A stretch of DNA of 64,000 nucleotides, from assembly GCF_004681975.1 (NCBI RefSeq), contig NZ_SMLK01000001.1, forward strand, positions 1,116,001-1,180,000. Reading direction: 5' to 3'. The DNA is from Ramlibacter humi. GTDB lineage: Bacteria; Pseudomonadota; Gammaproteobacteria; Burkholderiales; Burkholderiaceae_C. Made by a program: the position numbers and the translations under genes. The stretch's first letter is position 1. Each line of letters starts with the position of its first letter. This document shows, in pieces, positions 18,943 to 27,972 of this stretch. The notes beneath the pieces were generated by a model. That model did not search any database, was not told where the DNA came from, and was given only the letters and a program-made list of their open reading frames with translations.

Positions 18943-20865
18943 TCAGTTGCGGATCTTGTTGCTTTCCTCGCGCAGGCGAGCGTCTTCCCTGAGCTTGATG
19001 CACGCGGGGTAGCTGGCGAAGCCGGGCTTGGCGCATTCGCTCTGCAGGCACAGTTCCTTCGCCAGGAAGATCCTGTCCTTGCACGTTTCGCCGGGCGGGA
19101 CGACGCGTTGCGCCGACTGCCGGTTGGCGGACTGCGCTTCATCGGCCTTGCGCTCCGGTACCGCAGGCGTGGACGCAGGTTGCGGTGTGGGTTGCACGAT
19201 GGTCGCAGCCGAAGCAGCGGAAGCCCTGCGAGCGGGCGACGGCGCCTTCGCCGCCGCTGCGCGCGATGCCGGGGCGCGTGCCGCGGACGCGGCGCTGGCA
19301 GGCATGGCGGCGACGCTGGCCGCGGACATCGCGGCGCTCGCGGGCAAGGCGGCAGAGGGCACCGCGGCGCTCGCGGGGACGACCGCGGCCGAAGCCGTTT
19401 CCACCGGCGGAACAGCGGGTGCCGCGGCAGGCACGGCCTCGATTGGCGCGCGCGGCCGCGCCGACCAGGCGGCCGCGCCAATCGCGATGACAGCGACCGC
19501 GGCCACGCCGGCCCACAGGGGTGCCCTGGATTTCTTGGGTGCAGCGGCCGCAGGTGATCTGGCGGATGCAGGAGACGGCGCGGGCGCCGCGGCAGGCTCG
19601 GGCTGCGCTTCCACCAATGAAGGCTCGGCCTGCGTCAAGGCCGGCGCAGGCACTTCAGCTTCCTGCTGGATGGCGGGGGCGATCGCCGGTACGGATGTCC
19701 CCGGCAAGGTGCCCGAGCGCCGGACAGGCACGGGCACTGCCGGCACCTGGTTGGGCGGCAGCGTCATGCCGCGCAGCATGGTGCGTTCCGGATCGTTGTC
19801 GGCGCCTTGCAGGCGTTCCAGCCGGCGGCGCGCCAGGTCGGCGTAGATGCCTTCGGGGAAACGGGCCAGGAAACCTTCCAGTTCGCGCGCATCGGTGGCG
19901 TCGCGCACGTCGCGCCAGTACTCCAGTTCCAGTTCCTGCGTGATCGGCGCGCCGGGGATGGTCTCGGCGCGGCGCAGCGGCATCGAAGGCTGGGCCGCCA
20001 CGTTCACCGGCTGCGGGGGCGGCGCCCCCAGCGCGCCGAGGTCGACACCCTCGAAGGCCTGCTGCAAGGCCTTCGAAAAATCGTCCGCCGTCTGGAAGCG
20101 CTGCTCGCGGTCCTTGGCCAGCGCGCGAGCCATCACCGTGTCGACGGTGCGCGGCAGGCCGGGCACGACCGCGCTGGGCGGCGGCGGCTCGTGACCCAGC
20201 ACCTGGTGGATGATGGAGAAATCGTTGTCGCCGTCGAACGGCCGCGCGCCGGTGAGCAGCTGGTAGGCCAGCACGCCGGCGGAGAACAGGTCGGCGCGCG
20301 AGTCGACCTTCAGGCCCTGCACCTGCTCGGGCGCCATGTACTTCAGCGTGCCGATCATGCTGCCTTGCGTGCGCGTGGCTTCGCCGGCGATGCGGGCCAC
20401 GCCGAAATCGGTGAGCTTCAGGCGGCCACCCGGCTCGCGCAGCAGGTTGGCGGGCTTGACGTCGCGGTGCACGACGCCCTGGCGGTGCGCGAAGTCCAGC
20501 GCCGCCAGCATGTCGGTGATCAGGTGAAGGGCCTGGCCCGGCGGGTACAGCTCGCCGCGGTCCAGGTGCTGCTTCAGGTCGTCGCCCTCGACGAATTCCA
20601 TGACCAGGAAGGCGGTGTCGCCGTCGCGGTCGGAGTCGTAGACGGTGACGATGTTGGGATGCAGCAGCCGCGCGGCGGAGCGCGCCTCGACGCGGAAGCG
20701 CTCCTCGTATTCCTTGCCGGCGGCGGAGCCGAGCGCGTCGACCATGATGGTCTTGATGGCGACGCGGCGGTCGAGGTTGGGATCGCGGGCTTCGTAGACC
20801 ACCCCCATGGCGCCCTTGCCGAGCACCCGGACCAGCTCGTAGCGGCCCAGCTTCTTCGGATGCAC
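18943..20865 (-). CDS. Hanks-type serine/threonine protein kinase with single membrane span
   Basis: A 640-residue kinase. The N-terminal kinase domain (about 8-270) has the glycine loop GKGAMG (16-21), Lys38 in VAIK, catalytic HRDVKPAN (Asp135), DFG (153-155) and APEQ. An acidic and proline/alanine-rich linker follows, with a membrane span (PLWAGVAAVAVIAIGAAAW, around 450). Then comes an Ala/Pro-rich stalk and a C-terminal tail with four cysteines, probably periplasmic. It thus couples an outside domain to cytoplasmic phosphorylation. It is 22 bp downstream of the cyclase-FHA gene, an obvious partner because FHA domains bind phosphothreonine. Confidence 0.93.
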   Translation of the reverse strand: MHPKKLGRYELVRVLGKGAMGVVYEARDPNLDRRVAIKTIMVDALGSAAGKEYEERFRVEARSAARLLHPNIVTVYDSDRDGDTAFLVMEFVEGDDLKQHLDRGELYPPGQALHLITDMLAALDFAHRQGVVHRDVKPANLLREPGGRLKLTDFGVARIAGEATRTQGSMIGTLKYMAPEQVQGLKVDSRADLFSAGVLAYQLLTGARPFDGDNDFSIIHQVLGHEPPPPSAVVPGLPRTVDTVMARALAKDREQRFQTADDFSKALQQAFEGVDLGALGAPPPQPVNVAAQPSMPLRRAETIPGAPITQELELEYWRDVRDATDARELEGFLARFPEGIYADLARRRLERLQGADNDPERTMLRGMTLPPNQVPAVPVPVRRSGTLPGTSVPAIAPAIQQEAEVPAPALTQAEPSLVEAQPEPAAAPAPSPASARSPAAAAPKKSRAPLWAGVAAVAVIAIGAAAWSARPRAPIEAVPAAAPAVPPVETASAAVVPASAAVPSAALPASAAMSAASVAAMPASAASAARAPASRAAAAKAPSPARRASAASAATIVQPTPQPASTPAVPERKADEAQSANRQSAQRVVPPGETCKDRIFLAKELCLQSECAKPGFASYPACIKLREDARLREESNKIRN

Positions 20866-20887
20866 GTGCCAGCCCTGCCGCGCGCTA

Positions 20888-21778
20888 TCAGGCGATGACG
20901 GCGAATTCCACCCGGGGGGCGGCTTCGGCTTCGCGCTCGCAGCCCAGGGTGATCAGGCCGTTGCCCACCAGGTAGCACTCGGTGCGGCGCAGCACGAGCG
21001 GCGTGTTGCCGCCGCCCATGTACACCCAGGTGCCGAAGCTGGACTGGTCGCTGAGGATGAAGTGGCCGCCTTTCCAGTCGACCGTGGCGTGCACGCGCGA
21101 GACGCGCGAATCGTTCAGCGACAGGTTGGCGGTGGCGGCGCGGCCCAGCGTGAGGGAGGTGCCGTGCGGATCCATGCGCAGGGTCTGGCCCGCGCCGGTG
21201 AGTTCCAGGTGCGCGTTGGGCATGGCCTTGAACATCGACGCGCCCATCATGGTGGCGTCGGCGTCGCGCTCGGGCTGCCACTGCACGCGGTAGACCTCGG
21301 TCTGCTCGTTCTTGCCGCGCAGGAACATCGGGCCCAGGCTGCGCAGCTTGCCGCGCAGTTCGGCGTTGAGCGACTCGCGAACGCGATTGGTGGTGAGGAT
21401 CTGCTCGGCGCCGGCCAGGTCGGCCAGGCGGGCGGCGCTGTTGACGGCGTCGCCGTAGCAGTCGCCCTCGATCTCGACCACTTCGCCGGATTCCACGCCC
21501 ATCTGCATCTGCACCGCCTTGCCGGTGCCACCGGGATAGACCGGCGTTTCCTGCAGGCGCTTCTGGATGCCGACGCAGGCCGCGATGGCATCGGACTCGT
21601 CGGGGAACACCACGAACAGGCCGTCGCCGAGCAGCTTCACGACGCGGCCGCGGTGCTGCTCGAAGCTGCGCGAAAGCGCCGTCGTCAGCTGGGTGACGAA
21701 ACGGCCGGCAGTCTCGTCGCCGAGGCGCTCGAAGATGCCGGTGCTTCCGACCAGGTCAGCAAAAACAACGGTGGCCAT
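20888..21778 (-). CDS. Class III nucleotide cyclase domain fused to FHA domain
   Basis: A 296-residue protein. The N-terminal half is a class III adenylate/guanylate cyclase catalytic domain: metal-binding Asp in VVFADLVGST and GDGLFVVF, plus GDCYGDAVNSAARLADLA. The C-terminal half (about 195-280) is a forkhead-associated domain with LTLGRAATANLSLNDSRVSRVHATV, retaining the phosphopeptide-contact Gly-Arg and Ser-Arg-x-His. No membrane span. It lies upstream of and probably co-transcribed with the Ser/Thr kinase gene, suggesting that kinase-dependent phosphothreonine recognition regulates cyclic nucleotide synthesis. Cyclase activity and substrate are unverified. Confidence 0.9.
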   Translation of the reverse strand: MATVVFADLVGSTGIFERLGDETAGRFVTQLTTALSRSFEQHRGRVVKLLGDGLFVVFPDESDAIAACVGIQKRLQETPVYPGGTGKAVQMQMGVESGEVVEIEGDCYGDAVNSAARLADLAGAEQILTTNRVRESLNAELRGKLRSLGPMFLRGKNEQTEVYRVQWQPERDADATMMGASMFKAMPNAHLELTGAGQTLRMDPHGTSLTLGRAATANLSLNDSRVSRVHATVDWKGGHFILSDQSSFGTWVYMGGGNTPLVLRRTECYLVGNGLITLGCEREAEAAPRVEFAVIA

Positions 21779-21898
21779 GTGGCGGGGATTGTATGCGCCA
21801 GCTCAGCCGGAAACAAAGAAGCCGGCGCGACGGTTGTCGCGCCGGCCCTGTGCCGTTGCTTGAACGATGAAGCGTTCTGGAGGGAACGCTGGTAAGAA

Positions 21899-21975
21899 TG
21901 GTCGGCGTGGCGGGATTCGAACTCGCGACCCCTTGCACCCCATGCAAGTGCGCTACCAGGCTGCGCTACACGCCG
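21899..21975 (-). tRNA. tRNA-Pro (anticodon GGG)
   Basis: A 77-nt cloverleaf with acceptor stem CGGCGTG/CACGCCG, D-arm GCGCAGCCTGGTAGCGC, anticodon stem CTTGC/GCAAG with loop ATGGGGT giving GGG, and T-arm GGGTTCGAATCC-like (GCGAGTTCGAATCCCGC). The 3' CCA is encoded (21899-21901). It reads CCC and CCU proline codons. It sits between the cyclase gene and the MerR gene on the same strand. Confidence 0.97.
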
Positions 21976-21998
21976 AGCCCGCCATTATAGCCCGCGGA

Positions 21999-22460
21999 TC
22001 AGTGGCCCGACGAGAGCAAGTCGCGAATCTCGAACAGTTCGCGCCGCACGAGCAGCAGCTTCTCGGAAACGGCGCTGTCTTCGGGCCCCGGCGTGCTGTC
22101 CTCGAAGTCGTCGGGCAACTGCGAGTCGAAGGCTTCGATCACCTCCACGCCTTCGAGCATCACTTCGCCATTGCGGCGCTTGTCGCGCTCGCCCTGCACG
22201 ATCTCCTGCAGCTTGTTGCGCGCGCCGCTGATGGTGAAGCCCTGGTCATAGAGCAGGTCGCGGATGCGGCGGATCATCAGCACCTCGTGGTGCTGGTAGT
22301 AGCGCCGGTTGCCGCGCCGCTTCATGGGCCGCAGCTGCGTGAATTCCTGCTCCCAATAGCGCAGCACGTGCGGCTTGACGCCGCACAGGTCGCTGACCTC
22401 ACCAATGGTGAAGTAGCGCTTGGCCGGGATGGCAGGAAGTGCTTTCTCCACTGAAATCAA
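21999..22460 (-). CDS. MerR-family transcriptional regulator
   Basis: A 153-residue protein with N-terminal MerR winged helix: RYFTIGEVSDLCGVKPHVLRYWEQEF, then RRGNRRYYQHHEVLMIRRIRDLL. The helix continues into a short coiled region and an acidic tail. It lies downstream of ihfA in the conserved pheST-ihfA-merR order of betaproteobacteria. No metal-binding cysteines are seen, so it is not a metal sensor. The frame starts at TTG (22460) or GTG (22451); no in-frame ATG precedes the conserved domain. Confidence 0.88.
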   Translation of the reverse strand: MISVEKALPAIPAKRYFTIGEVSDLCGVKPHVLRYWEQEFTQLRPMKRRGNRRYYQHHEVLMIRRIRDLLYDQGFTISGARNKLQEIVQGERDKRRNGEVMLEGVEVIEAFDSQLPDDFEDSTPGPEDSAVSEKLLLVRRELFEIRDLLSSGH

Positions 22461-22559
22461 TGCGCTAGGAGGGAAAGCTGCTAGGTTACTCTAAGACCGC
22501 TTCGGGCGCAAAGCGCGATGCGCCGCCCGAGCGAGGCGCTGCTGTCGTGAGCGTGCCGC

Positions 22560-22892
22560 TCAGGCGGCGTCGCCCGAGCCCTGGCCCTGGATCTGTTCCT
22601 TGAGCTTGTGGCTGGCGTGGAAGGTGACCACGCGGCGGGCCTTGATCGGGATGGTCTCGCCGGTGCGCGGGTTGCGGCCGGGACGCGGGGCCTTGGTGCG
22701 GATCTGGAAGTTGCCGAAGCCGGAGATCTTCACGTCCTTGCCTTCGACCAGGCTGCCGGAGATGAGGTCGAAGAAGGCGTCGATCATGTCCTTGGACTCG
22801 CGCTTGTTCAGCCCGATCTGCTCGAACAGCAGTTCCGCCAGTTGCGCCTTGGTCAGCGCCGGCGTCTCCAGGCTCTCCACCGTGAACCCCAT
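22560..22892 (-). CDS. ihfA: Integration host factor subunit alpha
   Basis: A 110-residue HU/IHF-type DNA-bending protein. [32 protein letters not shown] and [29 protein letters not shown], the latter with the Pro-tipped beta-arm, define it as IHF-alpha. I chose the ATG at 22892 ([11 protein letters not shown]). An upstream ATG at 22922 has a better-looking GGGAGG site and adds ten residues ([10 protein letters not shown]), so it remains possible. It follows pheT by about 40 bp (10 bp if the longer start is used), the usual pheST-ihfA operon. Confidence 0.95.
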   Translation of the reverse strand: MGFTVESLETPALTKAQLAELLFEQIGLNKRESKDMIDAFFDLISGSLVEGKDVKISGFGNFQIRTKAPRPGRNPRTGETIPIKARRVVTFHASHKLKEQIQGQGSGDAA

Positions 22893-22932
22893 CGTCGCCT
22901 CTTCCTTTGTTGTTGTGAGCATCGACTCCTCC

Positions 22933-25350
22933 CTAACCCCGCAGGCGGCCACCCAGCTGCGTGGCGACCCGGCCGACCACGGCGCGCACGGCAGCCTCGA
23001 TCTGGTCCTCGGTCAGTGTGGCGTCGGGGCTGGCGAGCGTCAAGCGCACGGCGAGGCTTTTCTCGCCCGCGGCCATGCCGGCCGTCGCCTGCTTGGGCTT
23101 GTAGACGTCGAACAGCAACGCGTCGCGCAACAGGCCACCGGTATCGGCGCCGTGGATCGCTTCCATCAGCGCGGCATGCGTCACCGAGTCGGCGACGATC
23201 ACGGCGATGTCGCGCTCGGCCGGCTGGAAGCGCGGCACCGGCGTGAAGACCGGCACGTCGCGCGCCAGCACCTGGCCCAGGTCCAGTTCGAACAGCACCG
23301 GCGCATGCGGCAAGTCCCAGGCCTGGCGCGAGCGCGGATGCAGTTCGCCCACGTGGCCGGCGGACACGCCGTCGATGATCACTTCCGCGCAGCGGCCCGG
23401 GTGCATGGCGGGGTGCGTGGCGGCGCGGTATTCCGCTTGGCGCGGCGCCAGCAGCGCCTCGACGTCACCCTTGGCGTCGTAGAAGTCCGCCCCCGGCGCC
23501 TTGCGCGCCCACTGCAGGCCATCGGGTTCACCGTAGGCCAGGCCGGCCACGCGCATCGGCTGGCGGACGCCACGCACCGTGGTGTCGCCGGTGGCGACCG
23601 AAGCGTCGCGCAGGAACACGCGGCCGATCTCGAACACGCGCACGCGCTCGGCCTTGCGGTCCAGGTTGAACTTCAGCACCTGCAGCAGCGAGCCCATCAG
23701 CGATGAGCGCATGACGCTCATCTGGCTGGCGATGGGGTTCAGCAGCTTGATCGGGTTGGCGTTGCCGGCCAGGTCGCGCTCCCAGCTGTCCTCGACGAAG
23801 CTGAAGTTGATCGTCTCCTGGTAGCCCAGGGCGGCCAGCAGGCGCCGCACCGCGAACGCAGAGCGGCGGCCCTCCGGCGGCAGCTTGGCGGTGATGGGCG
23901 CCAGCGGCGGCGTGGTGGGCAGGTGCTCGTAGCCGACGATGCGCGCGACTTCCTCGATCAGGTCTTCCTCGATCGCGAGGTCGAAGCGGTACGGCGGCGG
24001 CGTGACGACGATGGTTTCGCCGTTCGACTGCGCCGGCAGGCCGAGCCTCTCGAACGCATCCAGGCACGGGTTCGCGGTGAGCGGCATGCCGATCACCTTG
24101 GACGCGCGCGCCACGCGCAGCGTGACGGGCTTGCGCTCGGGCAGCGACAACACCTGGTCGTCCATCGGGCCGGCTTCGCCGCCGCAGACTTCCAGGATCA
24201 GGCGCGTGATGTGCTCGATGTGCTCCACCGTCAGGCTGGGATCGACACCGCGCTCGAAGCGGTGGCCCGCGTCGGTGGAGAAGTTGTAGCGGCGCGATCG
24301 GCCCTGCACGGCCTGCGGCCACCAGAACGCCGCCTCGACATACACGTTGCGCGTGTCGTCGGACACCGCGGTGGCGTCGCCGCCCATGATGCCGGCCAGC
24401 GACTCGACTTCCTTGTCGTCGGCGATCACGCCGACCTTCTCGTCGACCGTGATCGTGTTGCCGTTCAGCAGCTTGAGCTGCTCGCCCGGCTTGCCCCAGC
24501 GCACGTCCAACGTTCCGTGGATCTTGTCGTAGTCGAAGATGTGCGAGGGACGGCCGAACTCGAACATCACGTAGTTGGAGATGTCCACCAGCGCCGTGAC
24601 GCTGCGCTGCCCGCAGCGGGCCAGGCGATCGACCATCCACTGCGGTGTCTTCGCCTTGGTGTCGACGTTGCGCACCACGCGGCCGGAGAACCGGCCGCAC
24701 AAGTCGGGCGCCGACACCTTCACCGCCAGCTTCGCGTCGTTCTTCGGTTGCACGGGTTCGAACTTCGGCTGCACCAGCGGCGCGCCGGTCAGCGCCGAAA
24801 GCTCGCGCGCCACGCCATACACGCTGAGCGCATGCGCCAGGTTGGGCGTGAGCTTGAGCGTGAAGACCTGGTCGTCGAGGTCCAGCACTTCACGCACGTC
24901 CTTCCCGAGAGGCGCGTCGCTTGCCAGTTCCATCAGCCCGGCATGGTCCTCGGAAAGCTTCAGCTCGCGCGCCGAGCACAGCATGCCCTGGCTTTCCACG
25001 CCGCGCAGCTTGCCCAGCTTGATGGCGAAAGGCTTGCCGTCGTCGCCCGGCGGCAGTTCGGCGCCGACCAGCGCCGTCGGCACGCGGATGCCCACGCGCG
25101 CGTTCGGCGCGCCACAGACGATGTTGAGCAGCGCGCCCTGCCCCACGTCCACCTGGCACACGCGCAGGCGGTCGGCGTTGGGGTGCTGCACGGCTTCCTT
25201 GATCTCGCCCACCACCACCTTGGTGAACGGGGGCGCGACGGGACGCAGGTCTTCGACCTCCAGCCCGCCCATGGTCAGGACGTCGGCGATCTGTTTCGTG
25301 GCCAGCGGCGGGTTGCAGAACTCGCGCAGCCAGGACTCGGGGAATTGCAT
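22933..25350 (-). CDS. pheT: Phenylalanine-tRNA ligase beta subunit
   Basis: An 805-residue subunit of the alpha2-beta2 PheRS. Order of domains: N-terminal B1, the EMAP-like tRNA-binding insert (about 40-150, [23 protein letters not shown]), B3/B4 editing (about 210-385), B5 (about 400-470), catalytic-like domain, and a C-terminal FDX-ACB anticodon-binding domain ([20 protein letters not shown]). Length is standard. It begins 25 bp after pheS. It contributes tRNA binding and editing of misacylated Tyr-tRNA(Phe). Confidence 0.98.
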   Translation of the reverse strand: MQFPESWLREFCNPPLATKQIADVLTMGGLEVEDLRPVAPPFTKVVVGEIKEAVQHPNADRLRVCQVDVGQGALLNIVCGAPNARVGIRVPTALVGAELPPGDDGKPFAIKLGKLRGVESQGMLCSARELKLSEDHAGLMELASDAPLGKDVREVLDLDDQVFTLKLTPNLAHALSVYGVARELSALTGAPLVQPKFEPVQPKNDAKLAVKVSAPDLCGRFSGRVVRNVDTKAKTPQWMVDRLARCGQRSVTALVDISNYVMFEFGRPSHIFDYDKIHGTLDVRWGKPGEQLKLLNGNTITVDEKVGVIADDKEVESLAGIMGGDATAVSDDTRNVYVEAAFWWPQAVQGRSRRYNFSTDAGHRFERGVDPSLTVEHIEHITRLILEVCGGEAGPMDDQVLSLPERKPVTLRVARASKVIGMPLTANPCLDAFERLGLPAQSNGETIVVTPPPYRFDLAIEEDLIEEVARIVGYEHLPTTPPLAPITAKLPPEGRRSAFAVRRLLAALGYQETINFSFVEDSWERDLAGNANPIKLLNPIASQMSVMRSSLMGSLLQVLKFNLDRKAERVRVFEIGRVFLRDASVATGDTTVRGVRQPMRVAGLAYGEPDGLQWARKAPGADFYDAKGDVEALLAPRQAEYRAATHPAMHPGRCAEVIIDGVSAGHVGELHPRSRQAWDLPHAPVLFELDLGQVLARDVPVFTPVPRFQPAERDIAVIVADSVTHAALMEAIHGADTGGLLRDALLFDVYKPKQATAGMAAGEKSLAVRLTLASPDATLTEDQIEAAVRAVVGRVATQLGGRLRG

Positions 25351-25375
25351 GATGTCGGTTTCGGCTCGCGGTGGT

Positions 25376-26419
25376 TCAGCGGAACTGGCGCAGGAAGCGG
25401 ACGTCGCCGTCGAAGAACAGACGCAGGTCGCTCACGCCGTAGCGCAGCATGGTCAGGCGGTCCGGCCCCATGCCGAACGCGAAGCCGATGTACTTCTCGG
25501 GGTCCAGCCCCATGTTGCGCACCACCGCCGGGTGCACCTGGCCGGAGCCGGCCACTTCCAGCCAGCGGCCGGCCAGCGGACCGCTCTGGAACTGGATGTC
25601 GATCTCGGCGCTGGGCTCGGTGAACGGGAAGAAGCTGGGACGGAAGCGCAGCGCCAGGTCGTCGCTCTCGAAGAACGTGCGGCAGAAGTCGGTGAAGACG
25701 ACCTTCAGGTCCTTGAAGCTCACGTTCTCGCCCAGCCACAGGCCTTCGCACTGGTGGAACATTGGCGAGTGCGTGGCGTCGCTGTCGACGCGGTACGTGC
25801 GGCCCGGCGCGATGACGCGGATCTCGGGCATCTGGCGGCCCGCGTATTTCTTGACGTGCTGCTGCGCGTAGCGCACCTGCATCGGGCTGGTGTGCGGGCG
25901 CAGGTTGTAGGGGATGCCGTCCTCGCCGTCGATGTCCACGTAGAACGTGTCCTGCATCGAGCGCGCGGGGTGGTTGGGCGGGTTGTTCAGCGAGGTGAAG
26001 CTGTGCCAGTCGCTCTCGACTTCGGGGCCGTCGGCGACGTCGAACCCCATGCTGGCGAAGATGCGCTCGATGCGCTCCATCGTCAGGCTGACGGGGTGCA
26101 GCCCGCCGGGCTCGCGCACGCGGCCGGGCAGCGAGACGTCCAGCGCCTCGGCCTGCAATTGCGCCTGCAGTTCGGCGTCGGCCAGCGCCTGGCGGCGCTC
26201 GTTCAGCGCCGCCTCGATCGCCTGCTTGGCCACGTTGATGGCCGCGCCGCGGGCCTTCTTCTCTTCCACCGGCAGGGCCGCCAGGCCCTTCATCAGCTCG
26301 GTGATGCGGCCGGCCTTGCCGGTGAACTGCGCCTTGGCGTTCTCCAGCTCAGCGGGCGTGCGGGCCTGCGCGAACGCGCTGCGCGCGCTCTCGACGACGG
26401 AATCCAGTTCGTTGCTCAT
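25376..26419 (-). CDS. pheS: Phenylalanine-tRNA ligase alpha subunit
   Basis: A 347-residue catalytic subunit. An N-terminal coiled-coil tRNA-binding arm (about 1-90) precedes the class II core with motif 2 ([15 protein letters not shown]) and motif 3 ([25 protein letters not shown]), which bind ATP and phenylalanine. It starts downstream of a terminator-like hairpin and ends 25 bp before pheT. No Phe-rich leader peptide was found upstream, unlike enterobacterial pheST. Confidence 0.98.
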   Translation of the reverse strand: MSNELDSVVESARSAFAQARTPAELENAKAQFTGKAGRITELMKGLAALPVEEKKARGAAINVAKQAIEAALNERRQALADAELQAQLQAEALDVSLPGRVREPGGLHPVSLTMERIERIFASMGFDVADGPEVESDWHSFTSLNNPPNHPARSMQDTFYVDIDGEDGIPYNLRPHTSPMQVRYAQQHVKKYAGRQMPEIRVIAPGRTYRVDSDATHSPMFHQCEGLWLGENVSFKDLKVVFTDFCRTFFESDDLALRFRPSFFPFTEPSAEIDIQFQSGPLAGRWLEVAGSGQVHPAVVRNMGLDPEKYIGFAFGMGPDRLTMLRYGVSDLRLFFDGDVRFLRQFR

Positions 26420-26428
26420 GCGAATGAA

Positions 26429-26500
26429 AAACGGGGCCAGTGCCTGCCAGCCCTAGCCCCGTTCCAGTGGGTTGGTCCGGGCGCCGCGGATGCGGCGCCC
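26429..26500 (-). terminator. Two hairpins between rplT and pheS, the second a terminator
   Basis: On the minus strand the first hairpin (26479-26500) has a perfect 9-bp stem GGGCGCCGC/GCGGCGCCC with a 4-nt loop, just after the rplT stop. The second (26430-26463) pairs AACGGGGC with GCCCCGTT across an 18-nt loop and runs into TTTTT only a few bases before the pheS start. It would end most rplT transcripts and meter readthrough into pheST-ihfA. Confidence 0.75.
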
Positions 26501-26511
26501 ACCGTGAGACA

Positions 26512-26868
26512 TCAGGCCAGCTTGGCCTTGACCTGGTTCACGATGCCGGCGAAAGCCGCCGGGTCGTGCACGGCGATGTCGGCCAGGACCTTGCGGTCGA
26601 TGTCGATGCCGGCCTTGCGGATGCCGTTGGCGAACTGGCTGTACGTCAGGCCGTTGGCGCGGGCCGCGGCGTTGATACGCGCGATCCACAGCTGGCGGAA
26701 GACGCGCTTGCGCTGGCGGCGGTCACGGTAGGCGTACTGGCCCGCCTTCATCACCGCCTGCTTGGCGACGCGGAAGACGTTGCCGCGGCGGCCGCGGAAA
26801 CCCTTGGCGAGGGCGAGGACCTTCTTGTGACGGGCGCGAGCCGTCACACCACGTTTGACGCGAGGCAT
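26512..26868 (-). CDS. rplT: 50S ribosomal protein L20
   Basis: A 118-residue, highly basic ribosomal protein that binds 23S rRNA early in assembly. [24 protein letters not shown] and [26 protein letters not shown] are diagnostic. It lies 19 bp after rpmI in the infC-rpmI-rplT cluster. In other bacteria L20 represses its own operon through the leader; the three hairpins ahead of rpmI are the natural place to look for that here. Confidence 0.98.
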   Translation of the reverse strand: MPRVKRGVTARARHKKVLALAKGFRGRRGNVFRVAKQAVMKAGQYAYRDRRQRKRVFRQLWIARINAAARANGLTYSQFANGIRKAGIDIDRKVLADIAVHDPAAFAGIVNQVKAKLA

Positions 26869-26887
26869 GTGTTTTCTCCTTGTCCGA

Positions 26888-27091
26888 TTACAGGCCGGCG
26901 AACGGCAGCATCTGCGCCATGTGACCCATGTTGGTCTCATGGACGGCGGTCGGGCCGCGCAGGTGGCGCTTGTTCTTGGTGGTCTTCTTCGTCAGGATGT
27001 GACGCTTGAAGGCTTGGCCCCGCTTGACGGTGCCGCCGGGACGGACGCGGAAGCGCTTCTTCGCGCTGCTCTTGGTCTTCATCTTGGGCAT
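26888..27091 (-). CDS. rpmI: 50S ribosomal protein L35
   Basis: A 67-residue basic protein, [20 protein letters not shown] at the N-terminus and [17 protein letters not shown] in the middle, which is standard L35. GGAGAGAAGGAG precedes the ATG at 27091. It sits between infC and rplT. Confidence 0.98.
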   Translation of the reverse strand: MPKMKTKSSAKKRFRVRPGGTVKRGQAFKRHILTKKTTKNKRHLRGPTAVHETNMGHMAQMLPFAGL

Positions 27092-27168
27092 GTGAATGCT
27101 CCTTCTCTCCTTGTGCTCGTGAGGCGCCGCGAATCCTTCGCGTCTTGATGGCCCCGAGCCACTTGTGC

Positions 27169-27232
27169 GGAGAGCCTTGCGGCTCTCCACTGATCGGCGC
27201 CGAAGCGCCGCGGGAAGGCACAAAGCCTTCCC
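27169..27232 (-). promoter_or_regulatory. Three tandem perfect hairpins in the infC-rpmI spacer
   Basis: The 189-bp spacer contains GGAGAGCC-TTGC-GGCTCTCC (27169-27188), CGGCGC-CGAA-GCGCCG (27195-27210) and GGGAAGGC-ACAAA-GCCTTCCC (27212-27232). All stems are perfect and packed within 64 nt. The position fits an L20-responsive leader or processing region for rpmI-rplT. None has a U-run, so simple termination is unlikely. Confidence 0.55.
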
Positions 27233-27280
27233 ATCACCGGACCGCGCCGGCGACCAACCGATGCGATCTGTGAACTCCTC

Positions 27281-27880
27281 TTACGCCGTGGCCGCCCCTG
27301 CGGCCTCGGTGGCGGGCTTGGCAGCGCTGCCCGCCTTCTTGCGGCCCGGCGCGATCATCATGACCATCTGCCGGCCTTCGAGCTTGGGGAACTGCTCCAC
27401 CAGGATGGTGTCGCCCAGCTCGTCGCGGATGCGCTGCAGCAGCGCCATCCCGATCTCCTGGTGCGTGATCTCGCGACCGCGGAAGCGCAGCGTGATCTTG
27501 CACTTGTCGCCCTCCTCAAGAAAGCGCCGGATGTTGCGCATCTTGATGTTGTAGTCACCGTCGTCGGTGCCCGGGCGGAACTTGATTTCCTTGACCTCGA
27601 TGACCTTCTGCTTGGACTTCGCTTCCGCGGCCTTCTTCTGCTCCAGGTACTTGAACTTGCCGTAGTCCATCAACCGGCACACGGGCGGGTTGGCGGTCGC
27701 GGCAATCTCAACCAGGTCAACGTCCAGCTCGCCGGCCATGCGAAGGGCCTCCTGCAGGCTGACGATTCCCAGCGGTTCGTTTTCCGGCCCGGAGAGGCGG
27801 ACTTCCGGGGCCATGATTTCCCGGTTCAGGCGGTGCTTGCGTTCCTCGCGTTGGCGGCGGTCGCGAAAGTCAGTAGCGAT
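27281..27880 (-). CDS. infC: Translation initiation factor IF-3, AUC start codon
   Basis: A 199-residue factor that binds the 30S subunit and checks start-codon pairing. Family segments include [51 protein letters not shown]-like and [36 protein letters not shown]. The natural N-terminus ([18 protein letters not shown]) lies upstream of the first ATG and begins at ATC (27878-27880), with AAGGA 8 nt before it. A rare start codon that IF-3 discriminates against is the known basis of infC autoregulation. Starting at the ATG at 27814 would delete 22 conserved residues. Confidence 0.95.
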   Translation of the reverse strand: MATDFRDRRQREERKHRLNREIMAPEVRLSGPENEPLGIVSLQEALRMAGELDVDLVEIAATANPPVCRLMDYGKFKYLEQKKAAEAKSKQKVIEVKEIKFRPGTDDGDYNIKMRNIRRFLEEGDKCKITLRFRGREITHQEIGMALLQRIRDELGDTILVEQFPKLEGRQMVMMIAPGRKKAGSAAKPATEAAGAATA

Positions 27881-27972
27881 GGTCTGGATCCTTCAAAAAC
27901 GAAAAGCCACTGTTGCCAGTGGCGAAGCCGCCCCAGTTCATGCCCTTGGCGACAGCTGGACTTCGGTGGAAA

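Noticed and set aside
22892-22952. Longer ihfA N-terminus starting at 22952
   Set aside because: It would overlap pheT and has an unconserved [10 protein letters not shown] start. Shorter starts with ribosome sites are better.
26453-26511. 19-codon ORF between rplT and pheS as a Phe attenuation leader
   Set aside because: It contains no Phe codon ([19 protein letters not shown]), so it cannot sense charged tRNA-Phe. The downstream hairpin is kept as a terminator only.
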